Shown here: piece by piece, positions 16,022 to 23,567 of the stretch | Layout: each line of letters begins with the position of its first letter | Position numbering within the stretch: the stretch's first letter is position 1 | Virus record (IMG/VR): IMGVR_UViG_3300009159_005376 | Span: 1 to 25,010 of that record | Length of the DNA stretch: 25,010 nt | Reading direction: 5' to 3' (one strand) | Source of the DNA: a virus | The notes under the pieces: model-generated | The model's input: only the letters and a program-made list of their open reading frames with translations | Database searches by the model: none | What the model was told of the DNA's origin: nothing | Program-made: the position numbers and the translations under genes

Positions 16022-16758
16022 CAAGAGCCGAATGGGTTGAAAAATGTGCATGGTGGCGACACAAGTGGCCTGTAATGCAAAATGAATATAGAGCAGATAA
16101 CGACACATATCGAGTAAACATCTATGCTGTTCTTGATGCAATTAATAAGCATAGTACTGCTAATGATATTTTAATGGGGGATGCTGGTAGTATTAGCTAT
16201 GCTGGCCCTGTTGCGTTGAATGCTAAAAAGGGACAAAGACTTATCTTTAGTCCTGCACAAGCTGATATGGGATGGGCATTGCCTGGTGCAATTGGAGTTA
16301 GCTTAGCTAGTAAACAACCCGTTATTGCTATTACGGGCGACGGCAGTTTTATGAGTAATATACAAGAACTTGCAGTTGTTAAACAACATAATCTTAATAT
16401 TAAATTTGTGATACTGAATAATAATGGATATTTAAGTATTAAAAATACACAGACAAAATATTTTGATGGTCGCGTATATGGCACAAGTTCTGATACTGGA
16501 TTATGGTTTCCTTCATTTAAAAATATTGCCGCATCTTTTGGTATAGGATATGAGGATGTTAGACTTGCAAAAGATTTAGATAGAATGGGCGAAATGTTAT
16601 CTAAAGAAGGCCCTGCAATTATAGATTGCCAATGTCTTTTAGAACAAGAAATATTGCCAGCACAGGCATTAAAGAATGGTAAACAATGTGGCCTACACGA
16701 CATGATGCCGTTTCTAAGCGATGAAGAATTAGAAAGTGAAATGATTGTAAAACTATGA
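16018..16758 (+). CDS. Acetolactate-synthase-like thiamine diphosphate enzyme, C-terminal half
   Basis: A 246-residue protein equal to the pyrophosphate-binding domain of acetohydroxyacid-synthase-type enzymes. The motif GDGSFMSN (107-114) through LNNNGY (133-138) is the classic GDG...NN metal site, and SPAQADMGWALPGAIG (78-93) precedes it as in the family. The first 35 residues (MTRAEWVEKCAWWRHKW and on) belong to the linker that in single-chain relatives follows the central domain. Together with the previous gene it reconstitutes a full-length enzyme of about 580 residues, so this is a split gene, not a loss. The overlap ATGA keeps the halves coupled. The next gene, a reductase, overlaps its stop by 4 bases. 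Confidence 0.87.
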   Translation: MTRAEWVEKCAWWRHKWPVMQNEYRADNDTYRVNIYAVLDAINKHSTANDILMGDAGSISYAGPVALNAKKGQRLIFSPAQADMGWALPGAIGVSLASKQPVIAITGDGSFMSNIQELAVVKQHNLNIKFVILNNNGYLSIKNTQTKYFDGRVYGTSSDTGLWFPSFKNIAASFGIGYEDVRLAKDLDRMGEMLSKEGPAIIDCQCLLEQEILPAQALKNGKQCGLHDMMPFLSDEELESEMIVKL

Positions 16759-17534
16759 AAATTTTAATTGTAGGTGCCGGCGGATTTGTTGGTACATATT
16801 TGACTGAGCATTTAGCTAAAAAGCACGAAGTATATCCTTTATACAAAGGCACACTTGACTTATTGGATAATACTACAGTTACTACATTATTAGAAACACT
16901 GCAAGTTGATATAGTTGTTAATTGTTTAACTTTTGGCGGTAAAGAAAAGGTTAAAGAAAATAGCGCAACAGATGTAGCAGATAACCTTGCAATGTTCTAT
17001 AATTTTTATACCAATCAACATTTGTATACTAAATACATTAATATAGGTTCTGGAATTGAAAAATCAGAAGACAGTTCTGCATATGCATTTTCTAAAAGAA
17101 CAATTCATAATATTATAAAAAACAACAATAAATTTTTCACACTTAGATTATATGGTTGTTTTGGAAAAGGCGAACCTGATTTTAGATTGTTAAAAAAGTT
17201 TCTATCAGCAACTGAGCCTCTAAAAATTGCAGATAAGTATTTTGATTATTTTTCAATTCAAGATTTTGGAAATGTTGTAGAATATATTGCGAATGAAACA
17301 CAAACAGGTAACGAACGATACTATAGTTATGATATAGATTGTGTTTATGGACAAAAAATGTTGCTTAGCGAGTTTTTAGATTACTTTTGCGATATAAATA
17401 ATATTGAGAAGAATTTTGTAGTAGAGTCATACTCCGATAAACATTATACCGGAGATAGTAATAATCTAATGAAACTGCAAGGGGCTGGTCTTAGATTATA
17501 TGGCTTAGCCCATGGATTGAAAGTTTATATATGA
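16755..17534 (+). CDS. NAD(P)-dependent epimerase/reductase (extended SDR)
   Basis: A 259-residue short-chain dehydrogenase with nucleotide motif GAGGFVG (7-13) and catalytic Tyr110-x3-Lys114 in YAFSK. NIGSG (96-100) gives the nearby serine. FTLRLYGCFGKGEPDF matches the extended SDR fold of nucleotide-sugar reductases. It is somewhat shorter than typical epimerases (300-340) because the C-terminal substrate lobe is reduced. It is flanked by the split thiamine enzyme and the RmlB-like dehydratase with 4-base overlaps on both sides. A likely job is reducing a keto group of the deoxy sugar, either at C4 or, as YerF does in yersiniose synthesis, on the added side chain. That assignment is inference from gene order. 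Confidence 0.82.
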   Translation: MKILIVGAGGFVGTYLTEHLAKKHEVYPLYKGTLDLLDNTTVTTLLETLQVDIVVNCLTFGGKEKVKENSATDVADNLAMFYNFYTNQHLYTKYINIGSGIEKSEDSSAYAFSKRTIHNIIKNNNKFFTLRLYGCFGKGEPDFRLLKKFLSATEPLKIADKYFDYFSIQDFGNVVEYIANETQTGNERYYSYDIDCVYGQKMLLSEFLDYFCDINNIEKNFVVESYSDKHYTGDSNNLMKLQGAGLRLYGLAHGLKVYI

Positions 17535-18478
17535 AAAAAGTAGTTTATGTAACCGGTTGTCTTGGTTTTATTGGTTACCATGTCACAAAGAAATGTCTTG
17601 ATGCAGGATACTATGTATTTGGTATTGATAAAAAGACATACGCAAGCAATTTAAATTTCCTGCCAGAATTAGAAAAGTCTCTAAAATTTAAATTTTTAGA
17701 ATCAGATATTAATGACATTGAGCGCATTCATGATTGCGATTACATCATTAATACTGCGGCAGAAACACACGTAGATAATAGTATTGCCAGCTCAGATGTA
17801 TTCTTACAGAGTAACATCAATGGAGTGCATAAGTTATTAGAACTTATAAAAGCATTACCAAAAGCAAGAAGGCCAGTATTATTGCATTTTAGTACAGACG
17901 AAGTCTACGGAGATATAGAAGAAGGGTTTCATACTGAAACAGATCTTCTTAAACCCAGTAACCCTTACTCAGCAACAAAGGCTGCTGCGGATATGTTAGT
18001 TACAGCCTGGGCAAGAACATATGATGTACCTTATATAATTGTTAGACCCACTAACAATTACGGTATAGGACAATATGTTGAAAAATTTATACCCAAAGCA
18101 GTTAAGCATTTGATGTTGGACAGACCAATTTTAATGCACGATAACGGCACACCCACAAGAACATGGTTGCACGTTAGTGATACTGCATCTGCAGTCTTAA
18201 CAATTATTGAATCTGGCAAGATTAACGAAACATATAATATTTCTGGCAATTACGAAGAACAAAATATTGTTGTTGCTAATAAAATATTAAAAGCATATGG
18301 CATTGATAAATCTGATTACTTAGATCATATGGATTTCTCTGAAAAGAGACAAGGCCAAGATGTTAGATATGCAATAGATGATTCTAAATTAAAATCGCTT
18401 GGATGGAGACCAGTAGCTAATTTTGATACTCGATTAAAAGAAATTGTACGATATTACAAAGAACATTTCATATGGTAA
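17531..18478 (+). CDS. rfbB: dTDP-glucose 4,6-dehydratase-like enzyme (RmlB family)
   Basis: A 315-residue extended SDR. It has GCLGFIG (9-15), AAETHVDNSI (76-85), the STDEVYGD motif (121-128) with the Asp123-Glu124 pair and Thr122 of RmlB dehydratases, Tyr146-x3-Lys150 in YSATK, and RPTNNYGIGQYVEKFIP as in dTDP-glucose 4,6-dehydratase. The CDP-glucose enzyme RfbG has a different motif here, so a dTDP or UDP sugar is more likely than a CDP sugar. It would make the NDP-4-keto-6-deoxyglucose needed by RfbH and the branching enzymes. No rmlA-type nucleotidyltransferase is present, so the NDP-glucose must come from the host. It is slightly shorter than E. coli RmlB (361). The next gene overlaps the end by 7 bases. 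Confidence 0.9.
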   Translation: MKKVVYVTGCLGFIGYHVTKKCLDAGYYVFGIDKKTYASNLNFLPELEKSLKFKFLESDINDIERIHDCDYIINTAAETHVDNSIASSDVFLQSNINGVHKLLELIKALPKARRPVLLHFSTDEVYGDIEEGFHTETDLLKPSNPYSATKAAADMLVTAWARTYDVPYIIVRPTNNYGIGQYVEKFIPKAVKHLMLDRPILMHDNGTPTRTWLHVSDTASAVLTIIESGKINETYNISGNYEEQNIVVANKILKAYGIDKSDYLDHMDFSEKRQGQDVRYAIDDSKLKSLGWRPVANFDTRLKEIVRYYKEHFIW

Positions 18479-19167
18479 ATCGAGCAATTATATACCACCA
18501 TCTTGGGATGGGTGATCTGTTTACTTGTAATGGATTAGTTCATCACATTGCCAAAGACTTTGACGAAGTATGGTTAGCTACTAAAGATTACGTAGTGCCA
18601 ACTGCGACACATCTATATGCAGACTATCCCAAGATTAAAATATTTGAAGTTAAACAAGAACCGCATGATATTTTTGACTTTGGTACAATTTCAGAAATAT
18701 CCGTTATAAAGGTTGGATTTGAGCACACAGATCCAATGCACTTTGAACGATCTTTTTATGCGCAGTATGGGTTGACACTCGAGGATAAAAATACAAAATT
18801 TAGAATGCCGTTAGACCTATCACAGTCTATTAAATTTTATAATAAGACTGTTTCTAAATTAGGAAATGATTATATCTTTGTTCATACAGAAAGCACTGCT
18901 GGTAATTTTGAATTACAGATTAATTCCGCATCTCCTAAGTTTATAGTAGATAAATCTGATACTCCAGATGTGTTAGATTATATACACACAATATGCAATG
19001 CGAAAGAAGTCCATTTTATAAACAGTGGACTATATCCTTTAATATCTTTATTGTCACATTTAGGATTATTAAAGACAAACAAGGTTGTTTATCACAACAC
19101 CAGAAAATTTCACCAAGGCGGATTGCCTATAGAAATACCAAATCATTTTGAAACAATTAATTATTGA
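18472..19167 (+). CDS. Putative glycosyltransferase (GT-B-like), paralogue of the 6172 gene
   Basis: A 231-residue protein with HHLGMGDLFTCNGLVHHIAK (9-28) at the N-terminus, the same GxGDxxxxNGxVH pattern as the gene at 6172. DYIFVHTES near 142-150 and EVHFINSGLYPLISLLSHLG near 184-203 match the corresponding segments of that gene. No membrane segment or metal motif is visible. It is short for a complete GT-B enzyme. It follows the RmlB-like gene with a 7-base overlap and precedes a GT-A-like gene, so it belongs to the second part of the island. I infer a sugar transferase, with donor possibly the deoxy sugar made upstream. Confidence 0.6.
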   Translation: MVNRAIIYHHLGMGDLFTCNGLVHHIAKDFDEVWLATKDYVVPTATHLYADYPKIKIFEVKQEPHDIFDFGTISEISVIKVGFEHTDPMHFERSFYAQYGLTLEDKNTKFRMPLDLSQSIKFYNKTVSKLGNDYIFVHTESTAGNFELQINSASPKFIVDKSDTPDVLDYIHTICNAKEVHFINSGLYPLISLLSHLGLLKTNKVVYHNTRKFHQGGLPIEIPNHFETINY

Positions 19168-19169
19168 TT

Positions 19170-19865
19170 ATGAAAATTATATCCATAAGTGTTTGGGGTG
19201 ATGACCCAAGATATATTGTTGGCGCAAACCGTCAATACGAATTATCAAAAAAATATTACTCCGATTGGGAATTTAGAATTTATACAGATGACAAAAATAA
19301 ATTCTCAAATTTAGCAGATGCAAATATCATAGAAGTTAATGATGGTAGCTACGGAATGTACTGGCGGTTTCGAGCAATGTTTGAGAATGAAAATAACATT
19401 GTGCTTGTACGTGACTCAGATAGTAGAATTACTATACGAGAACAAAAAGCAGTTAATGACTGGATAAATTCTGATAAAAAGTTCCACACATTCCGAGACC
19501 ACGATGCACATTTTGAATTTCCTATTATAGGTTGCGCATTTGGTTATAAGGGTAAATTTAGTACGCCTGTATTTAATTTGATGAACAAGTATACAGAACA
19601 ACTTAATTATTATGTGGGTGATCAAATATTCTTGCGTGATGTAATTTGGCCTTTGGTTCAAGATAGTGCATTAGTGCATTCTATGAATGAAGGCTGGTTT
19701 GGAGAAACAAGAGCACTATTAGTTAATCCATATGATTTTTGTGGTAATGGATACGACGAACACGATATGCCAATGTATCCTCCTACATTAAAAGAATGTG
19801 CGGAGTTTGATCCAAAATCTGTATCTAAAAAGTATAAGTTTAACAATGGTGAATTACACGAATAA
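19170..19865 (+). CDS. Putative GT-A-type glycosyltransferase
   Basis: A 231-residue protein. It starts with a strand-helix unit KIISISVWGDDPRY, has DWEFRIYTD (32-40), and VLVRDSDSRIT (78-88) in which Asp82-Ser-Asp84 has the DxD form used by GT-A enzymes to hold the metal and nucleotide. FRDHDAHFEFPIIGCAFGYKG follows as a probable acceptor region, and QIFLRDVIWPL as the region before the C-terminal catalytic residues. I do not recognise a specific CAZy family. The ATG at 19170 is preferred over the in-frame TTG at 19164, which overlaps the previous stop. It is followed after 14 bases by a methyltransferase gene with ribosome site AAGGAAAT. Confidence 0.65.
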   Translation: MKIISISVWGDDPRYIVGANRQYELSKKYYSDWEFRIYTDDKNKFSNLADANIIEVNDGSYGMYWRFRAMFENENNIVLVRDSDSRITIREQKAVNDWINSDKKFHTFRDHDAHFEFPIIGCAFGYKGKFSTPVFNLMNKYTEQLNYYVGDQIFLRDVIWPLVQDSALVHSMNEGWFGETRALLVNPYDFCGNGYDEHDMPMYPPTLKECAEFDPKSVSKKYKFNNGELHE

Positions 19866-19879
19866 AATAAGGAAATATT

Positions 19880-20560
19880 ATGGGAATTGGTAATCAGGAA
19901 ATGCAGTTTTTAGTCAACGTAAGTCAGCACGGCCCGTTTGGTAAAACAATTACTGCAGGTAGACAAGGTCTTCATGTGCAAAAACATAATGTTGAACATT
20001 TTTTAAACATAAAAGATTTTAAACCTAGTCAATATTGTGACGATATGTTAATGGAATATTTTGGAGCAACAAAGGTTGATTCAATAGATTATTCTGATTA
20101 TGAGGGCGCAAACATTATTCATGATATGAATTTACCTTTGAATCGCCCTGAAGAATATGATACTGTTATTGATAGTGGAACATTAGAACACGTATTTAAT
20201 ATTAATGAAGCATTTAAAAACATAACTAGATTATGTAAAGTAGGTGGCCAAATTTTACATGCACTGCCTGCAAATAATAATTGCGGACATGGATTCTGGC
20301 AATTCTCTCCTGAATTATTCTTTGCATTGTATTCTGAAAAGAATGGGTATAAAGACACACAAGTATTTGTGGGCGATACCGCAGACTTGGGATGGACATA
20401 TGAATTGGATCCGCCTGAGCCCGGACAACGATTGGAAATAGAACATCCAAGACCAGTATATGTTATGGTTAGAACTGTTTTAGCGAGAAAAGATTTCGCA
20501 CATAAAAATATACAACAAGCAGATTACGCATATCAATGGAGCAAAGCTGCAAATGACTAA
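19880..20560 (+). CDS. Class I SAM-dependent methyltransferase
   Basis: A 226-residue methyltransferase. KVDSIDYSDYEGANIIHDMN (65-84) ends motif I/II with an acidic residue for the SAM ribose. DTVIDSGTLEHVFN (94-107) is motif IV with the surrounding pattern of Methyltransf_11/23 proteins. LCKVGGQILHALP (118-130) is the post-motif, followed by GHGFWQFSPELFFALY (136-151). Unlike typical members, the glycine-rich loop of motif I is not obvious. It overlaps the next gene by 8 bases. Placed among glycosyltransferases, it most likely methylates a sugar or the glycan's terminal residue. It is distinct from the FkbM enzyme at 5365, so the island carries two methyltransferases. Confidence 0.78.
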   Translation: MGIGNQEMQFLVNVSQHGPFGKTITAGRQGLHVQKHNVEHFLNIKDFKPSQYCDDMLMEYFGATKVDSIDYSDYEGANIIHDMNLPLNRPEEYDTVIDSGTLEHVFNINEAFKNITRLCKVGGQILHALPANNNCGHGFWQFSPELFFALYSEKNGYKDTQVFVGDTADLGWTYELDPPEPGQRLEIEHPRPVYVMVRTVLARKDFAHKNIQQADYAYQWSKAAND

Positions 20561-21275
20561 GGTGACAGTAATTACAGCAACAACAGGTTCAGAATATCTA
20601 AGAGACAATATTAGATCAGTTGCATCCCAAACATATCTTGATGTTCAACATCTTGTGGTTGTAGATGGCGAGCATCATCTAGACAAGGTGGCGCAAATCT
20701 TGCAGCAAGAAAACCACAATGCAGACTTAGTTGTCTTACCTTATGCAACAGGGGTCGATCAATATAATGGTCATAAAATTTATGGCGCGTTTACTCATAT
20801 TGCAAAGGGCGATTATATTTGTTACCTGGATGAGGATAATTGGTTAGAACCAGAACACGTAGAATCCCTAATAAAAACGGTTGGCGATAACCAATGGGCG
20901 GCGACCTTAAGAAAGATTGTAGACAATGAAGGTAAGTTCATTTGTAATGATGATTGTGAAAGCCTATGTAATTGGGAATCGGTTATCAGAGATTATTTTG
21001 TAGATGTTAATTGTTTCTTTTTTAGTAAACCATTAGCATTGCAATTAAGTCCTATTTGGTTTAGACGTGCAAGGCATCCAGACGATCAACCTGAGGTTGA
21101 TAGAGCATTGACTTATACGCTTAAAGATAATAAAATAGAGTGTGAGGTGACAGGAAAGTATACTGTAAATTATCGAGCAGGTAATAGAGCAGATTCGGTT
21201 CAAGGCCAATTCTTTTTGAAAGGCAATGAGATTATGAAACAAAAATATAATGGAGTATTCCCGTGGAGAAAGTAG
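20553..21275 (+). CDS. Glycosyltransferase family 2
   Basis: A 240-residue GT2 (GT-A fold) enzyme. The N-terminal KVTVITATTGSEYLRDNIRS (3-22) is the nucleotide-binding strand and helix, VVVDGEHH (35-42) carries the uridine-contacting Asp38, and GDYICYLDEDNWLEPEHVE (86-104) contains the DxD metal site Asp93-Glu-Asp95. The C-terminal RRARHPDDQPEVDRALTYTL holds acidic residues suitable for a catalytic base. There are no membrane helices, so it acts in the cytoplasm. It is the last gene of the island and overlaps the following small gene by 13 bases. The donor sugar is unknown. Confidence 0.87.
   Translation: MTKVTVITATTGSEYLRDNIRSVASQTYLDVQHLVVVDGEHHLDKVAQILQQENHNADLVVLPYATGVDQYNGHKIYGAFTHIAKGDYICYLDEDNWLEPEHVESLIKTVGDNQWAATLRKIVDNEGKFICNDDCESLCNWESVIRDYFVDVNCFFFSKPLALQLSPIWFRRARHPDDQPEVDRALTYTLKDNKIECEVTGKYTVNYRAGNRADSVQGQFFLKGNEIMKQKYNGVFPWRK
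21252..21265 (+). promoter_or_regulatory. Ribosome site and GTG start of the DUF3310-like gene
   Basis: GGAG (21252-21255) stands seven bases before GTG (21263-21265). No in-frame ATG lies nearby (an ATG at 21250 is out of frame), so GTG is taken as the start. The whole signal is inside the end of the GT2 gene. Confidence 0.7.
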
Positions 21276-21595
21276 ATTACAAATACAACGAAGGTGAACT
21301 TATTAAAGAGTTCCAAGAATATATTGATGCAACATATGGACAACATTATTCAATGAATAGATTTCAGGCAACTGAATTTATTATTGACAATGGACATGGC
21401 GTAGGCTTTACCGCCGGCAATGTTATGAAATATGTTCAAAGATATGGAAAAAAAGCAGGAAGGAATAGACAAGACCTGCTAAAGGTGTTACACTATGCAT
21501 TGATGCTTTTATATGTACACGACATTGAAGTAGAAGAGCCGATGATGCATCGGGAACCAATTGAAGATTATGTGACGGACTATCCCCAAATTTAA
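21263..21595 (+). CDS. DUF3310-like small phage protein
   Basis: A 110-residue protein with the pattern found in many phage DUF3310 (SaV-like) proteins: TEFIIDNGHGVGFTAGNVMKY and then QRYGKKAGRNRQDLLKVLHYALM (about 46-93). In such proteins a helix with GNxxKYxxRxxKK and a DLxKxxxY helix follow each other. The molecular function of the family is not established; some members are annotated as nucleotide-metabolism accessories. The N-terminus (about 1-35) is acidic and helical. It starts on GTG with a good ribosome site. It bridges the glycan island and the replication cassette; gp45 follows after 11 bases with AAGGAAAA. Confidence 0.75.
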   Translation: MEKVDYKYNEGELIKEFQEYIDATYGQHYSMNRFQATEFIIDNGHGVGFTAGNVMKYVQRYGKKAGRNRQDLLKVLHYALMLLYVHDIEVEEPMMHREPIEDYVTDYPQI

Positions 21596-21606
21596 AGGAA
21601 AATATT

Positions 21607-22263
21607 ATGCAATTTAGTAATGAAACAATTCAGTTCTTAAAGAACTTCGCCGCAATTAATAGTAACATTTTGATCCGTAAAGGTCAGACATTATCTACAA
21701 TCAGCACAGCAAAGAATATCTTTGCTCGTGTAACAGTTACTGAAGACTTCCCTGTAGAAGTTCCTGTTTATGATTTGAATTCTTTGTTGGCATTGTTAAC
21801 TTTGATGGAAAATCAGCAAGTTGATTTTGGCGAGAAGTCTTTGACTATTTCTAAAGACAATGGTAAATTTGAGTATTTCTATTCTAACGCAAGCGTTATT
21901 GTTGCGGCACCAGATAAGAACATTGAGATTGATGAGCATTTTAAATTTAACCTCTCATCTGAAGATGTTAACATGATTATGAAGGCAGCAGCTATTACAG
22001 CAGCACCTACAATTTCTGTTATCAGTAAAAACGGTCAAGTTACATTGACTATCGGTGATAAGAAAAATGATACTGCAAACACTTATAAAAAGACAATTGG
22101 TGCTTCAGATGAAACATTTGAATGCCACATGGCAGTTGAAAACTTCAAGATCGTTCCCGATGCTTATGCAGTAACAGTTGCTAAAAAGAAATTGTTCCAC
22201 TTTAAAAACGCTACAAAGCCTTTAGAGTATTTCATTGCAATGGAACCTGATTCGGTGATCTAA
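21607..22263 (+). CDS. 45: DNA polymerase sliding clamp gp45
   Basis: Trimeric sliding clamp that tethers the phage polymerase and, in T4, also activates late transcription. The 218-residue product begins with FSNETIQFLKNFAAINSNIL (3-22), closely following the T4 gp45 opening, and has VYDLNSLLALLTLM (55-68) as the first interdomain segment. Length is near the 228 residues of T4. Ribosome site AAGGAAAA lies before the ATG. It leads the clamp and clamp-loader cassette in the T4 order 45-44-62-regA. The presence of TATAAATA late promoters in this window fits a clamp-dependent late transcription system. Confidence 0.95.
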   Translation: MQFSNETIQFLKNFAAINSNILIRKGQTLSTISTAKNIFARVTVTEDFPVEVPVYDLNSLLALLTLMENQQVDFGEKSLTISKDNGKFEYFYSNASVIVAAPDKNIEIDEHFKFNLSSEDVNMIMKAAAITAAPTISVISKNGQVTLTIGDKKNDTANTYKKTIGASDETFECHMAVENFKIVPDAYAVTVAKKKLFHFKNATKPLEYFIAMEPDSVI

Positions 22264-22610
22264 TGAATCCCGTAGGTCGTAGATCATTTGCTAAAGGCCT
22301 AGGTTTTATAGGCCTAATAGGTGTAGGTGTTGCAGGTTATAAAGAAGCCAAAGAGCGTCTTATGCCTGCGCCCGATGAACTAGCGTCTAAAGAGTTATCT
22401 GACAAATTAGACGAACAGCCTTTACTTCAGTTGCAGGCAACATATGGTGAAAAGATGCCGCCACCACCGCCACCCGCTGGACAATTTATGTTTATAGGCA
22501 CCGGTCCTAATTATAAACCCGGAACTGAAATACATGTGCAAGCTAAGATGCAGGTTGGACCTGACGGAAAGCTATATGTCAAAGAGAATAACATTTGGCG
22601 TAAAATTTAA
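22263..22610 (+). CDS. Small protein with Tat-like N-terminus and poly-proline segment
   Basis: I do not recognise this 115-residue protein. The N-terminus is VGRRSFAKGLGFIGLIGVGV (4-23): twin arginines followed by a polar-F-x-K segment and a glycine-rich hydrophobic stretch, as in a Tat signal or an N-terminal membrane anchor. There is no clear cleavage site. Six prolines in a row (66-71) precede a small beta-rich C-terminal part (FMFIGTG, IHVQAKMQVGPDGKLYVKEN). It overlaps the clamp stop in TAATG and is followed after 15 bases by gp44. Codon use matches its neighbours. The location between two replication genes is unexpected for an exported or membrane protein. Confidence 0.75.
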   Translation: MNPVGRRSFAKGLGFIGLIGVGVAGYKEAKERLMPAPDELASKELSDKLDEQPLLQLQATYGEKMPPPPPPAGQFMFIGTGPNYKPGTEIHVQAKMQVGPDGKLYVKENNIWRKI

Positions 22611-22625
22611 TATTATGGAGTTATT

Positions 22626-23567
22626 ATGGAATTTCGTGAAGATCAATTTTTGTGGGTTGAGCGTTATCGCCCTCGTAAACTAGATGAATGTATTTTACCT
22701 GCAGACCAAAAGAAGGTCTTCCAGGACATGGTTGAAAAAGATGAAATACAGAACATGCTATTGTGTGGTTCGGCGGGTGTAGGTAAGACTACTATTGCTC
22801 GAGCATTGTGTGAAGAATTAGGTACAGACTATATCATTATTAACGGTTCAGAGGAATCGGGTATTGATGTTCTTAGAACTAAAATTAAACAGTTTGCTTC
22901 TACAGTATCCTTTAGTGGCAAGACTAAAGTTGTTATTTTAGACGAGGCAGATTACTTAAACCCTAATTCTACACAACCGGCCTTAAGAGCATTCATAGAA
23001 GAATTCTCAGCAAATTGCAGATTCATTTTTACTTGTAATTTTAAAAATCGTATTATTCCTCCGCTTCATTCTCGTTGCGCGGTAATCGAATTTAAAATTG
23101 GTAAAGAAGAACGTCCGAAGATTGCTGCTCGTTTCTTTAAACGTGTTAATGAAATCTTGGCAAACGAAAAGGTTGAAGCTGACCCTAAAGTTGTAGCAAA
23201 AGTTCTTGAGAAACATTTTCCCGATTATCGTCGTGTACTTAATGAGTTACAGCGTTATGCATCTTCGGGCAAGATCGATGAGGGTATTCTTGTTAATATG
23301 GGTGAGGTTAATATGCAAGACCTTATCTCTGCTCTCAAAGACAAAGATTGGAAAAAGATGCGTACTTGGGTTGTTAACAATTTAGATAACGATCCGCAAA
23401 CTCTTTTCAGAAAAATCTATGATACATTATTAGATTCAGTTGTACAGGTACCGCAACTTGTTTTATTGCTTGCAGACTATCAGTACAAGGCCGCATTTTG
23501 TGCAGACCAAGAAATTAATCTTGTTGCGTGTTTAACAGAGATTATGGCGTCGGTTGAATTTAAATGA
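22626..23567 (+). CDS. 44: Clamp loader ATPase subunit gp44
   Basis: AAA+ ATPase that opens and loads the gp45 clamp with gp62. The 313-residue product (T4: 319) has the RFC-box-like opening LWVERYRPRKLDE (9-21), Walker A GSAGVGKT (48-55), Walker B VVILDEAD (102-109), sensor 1 in FTCNFKN (135-141) and the arginine finger in HSRC (148-151, Arg150). The C-terminal collar domain begins near 230. Ribosome site GGAG (22617-22620) precedes the ATG at 22626. The stop overlaps the start of the small membrane protein by 4 bases, so the loader genes are translated as a coupled series. Confidence 0.96.
   Translation: MEFREDQFLWVERYRPRKLDECILPADQKKVFQDMVEKDEIQNMLLCGSAGVGKTTIARALCEELGTDYIIINGSEESGIDVLRTKIKQFASTVSFSGKTKVVILDEADYLNPNSTQPALRAFIEEFSANCRFIFTCNFKNRIIPPLHSRCAVIEFKIGKEERPKIAARFFKRVNEILANEKVEADPKVVAKVLEKHFPDYRRVLNELQRYASSGKIDEGILVNMGEVNMQDLISALKDKDWKKMRTWVVNNLDNDPQTLFRKIYDTLLDSVVQVPQLVLLLADYQYKAAFCADQEINLVACLTEIMASVEFK

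Noticed and set aside
16197-16703. A 168-codon open frame on the minus strand
   Set aside because: It lies wholly opposite the C-terminal thiamine enzyme gene, whose motifs are intact. It has no ribosome site, and no minus-strand gene is supported anywhere else in the window.
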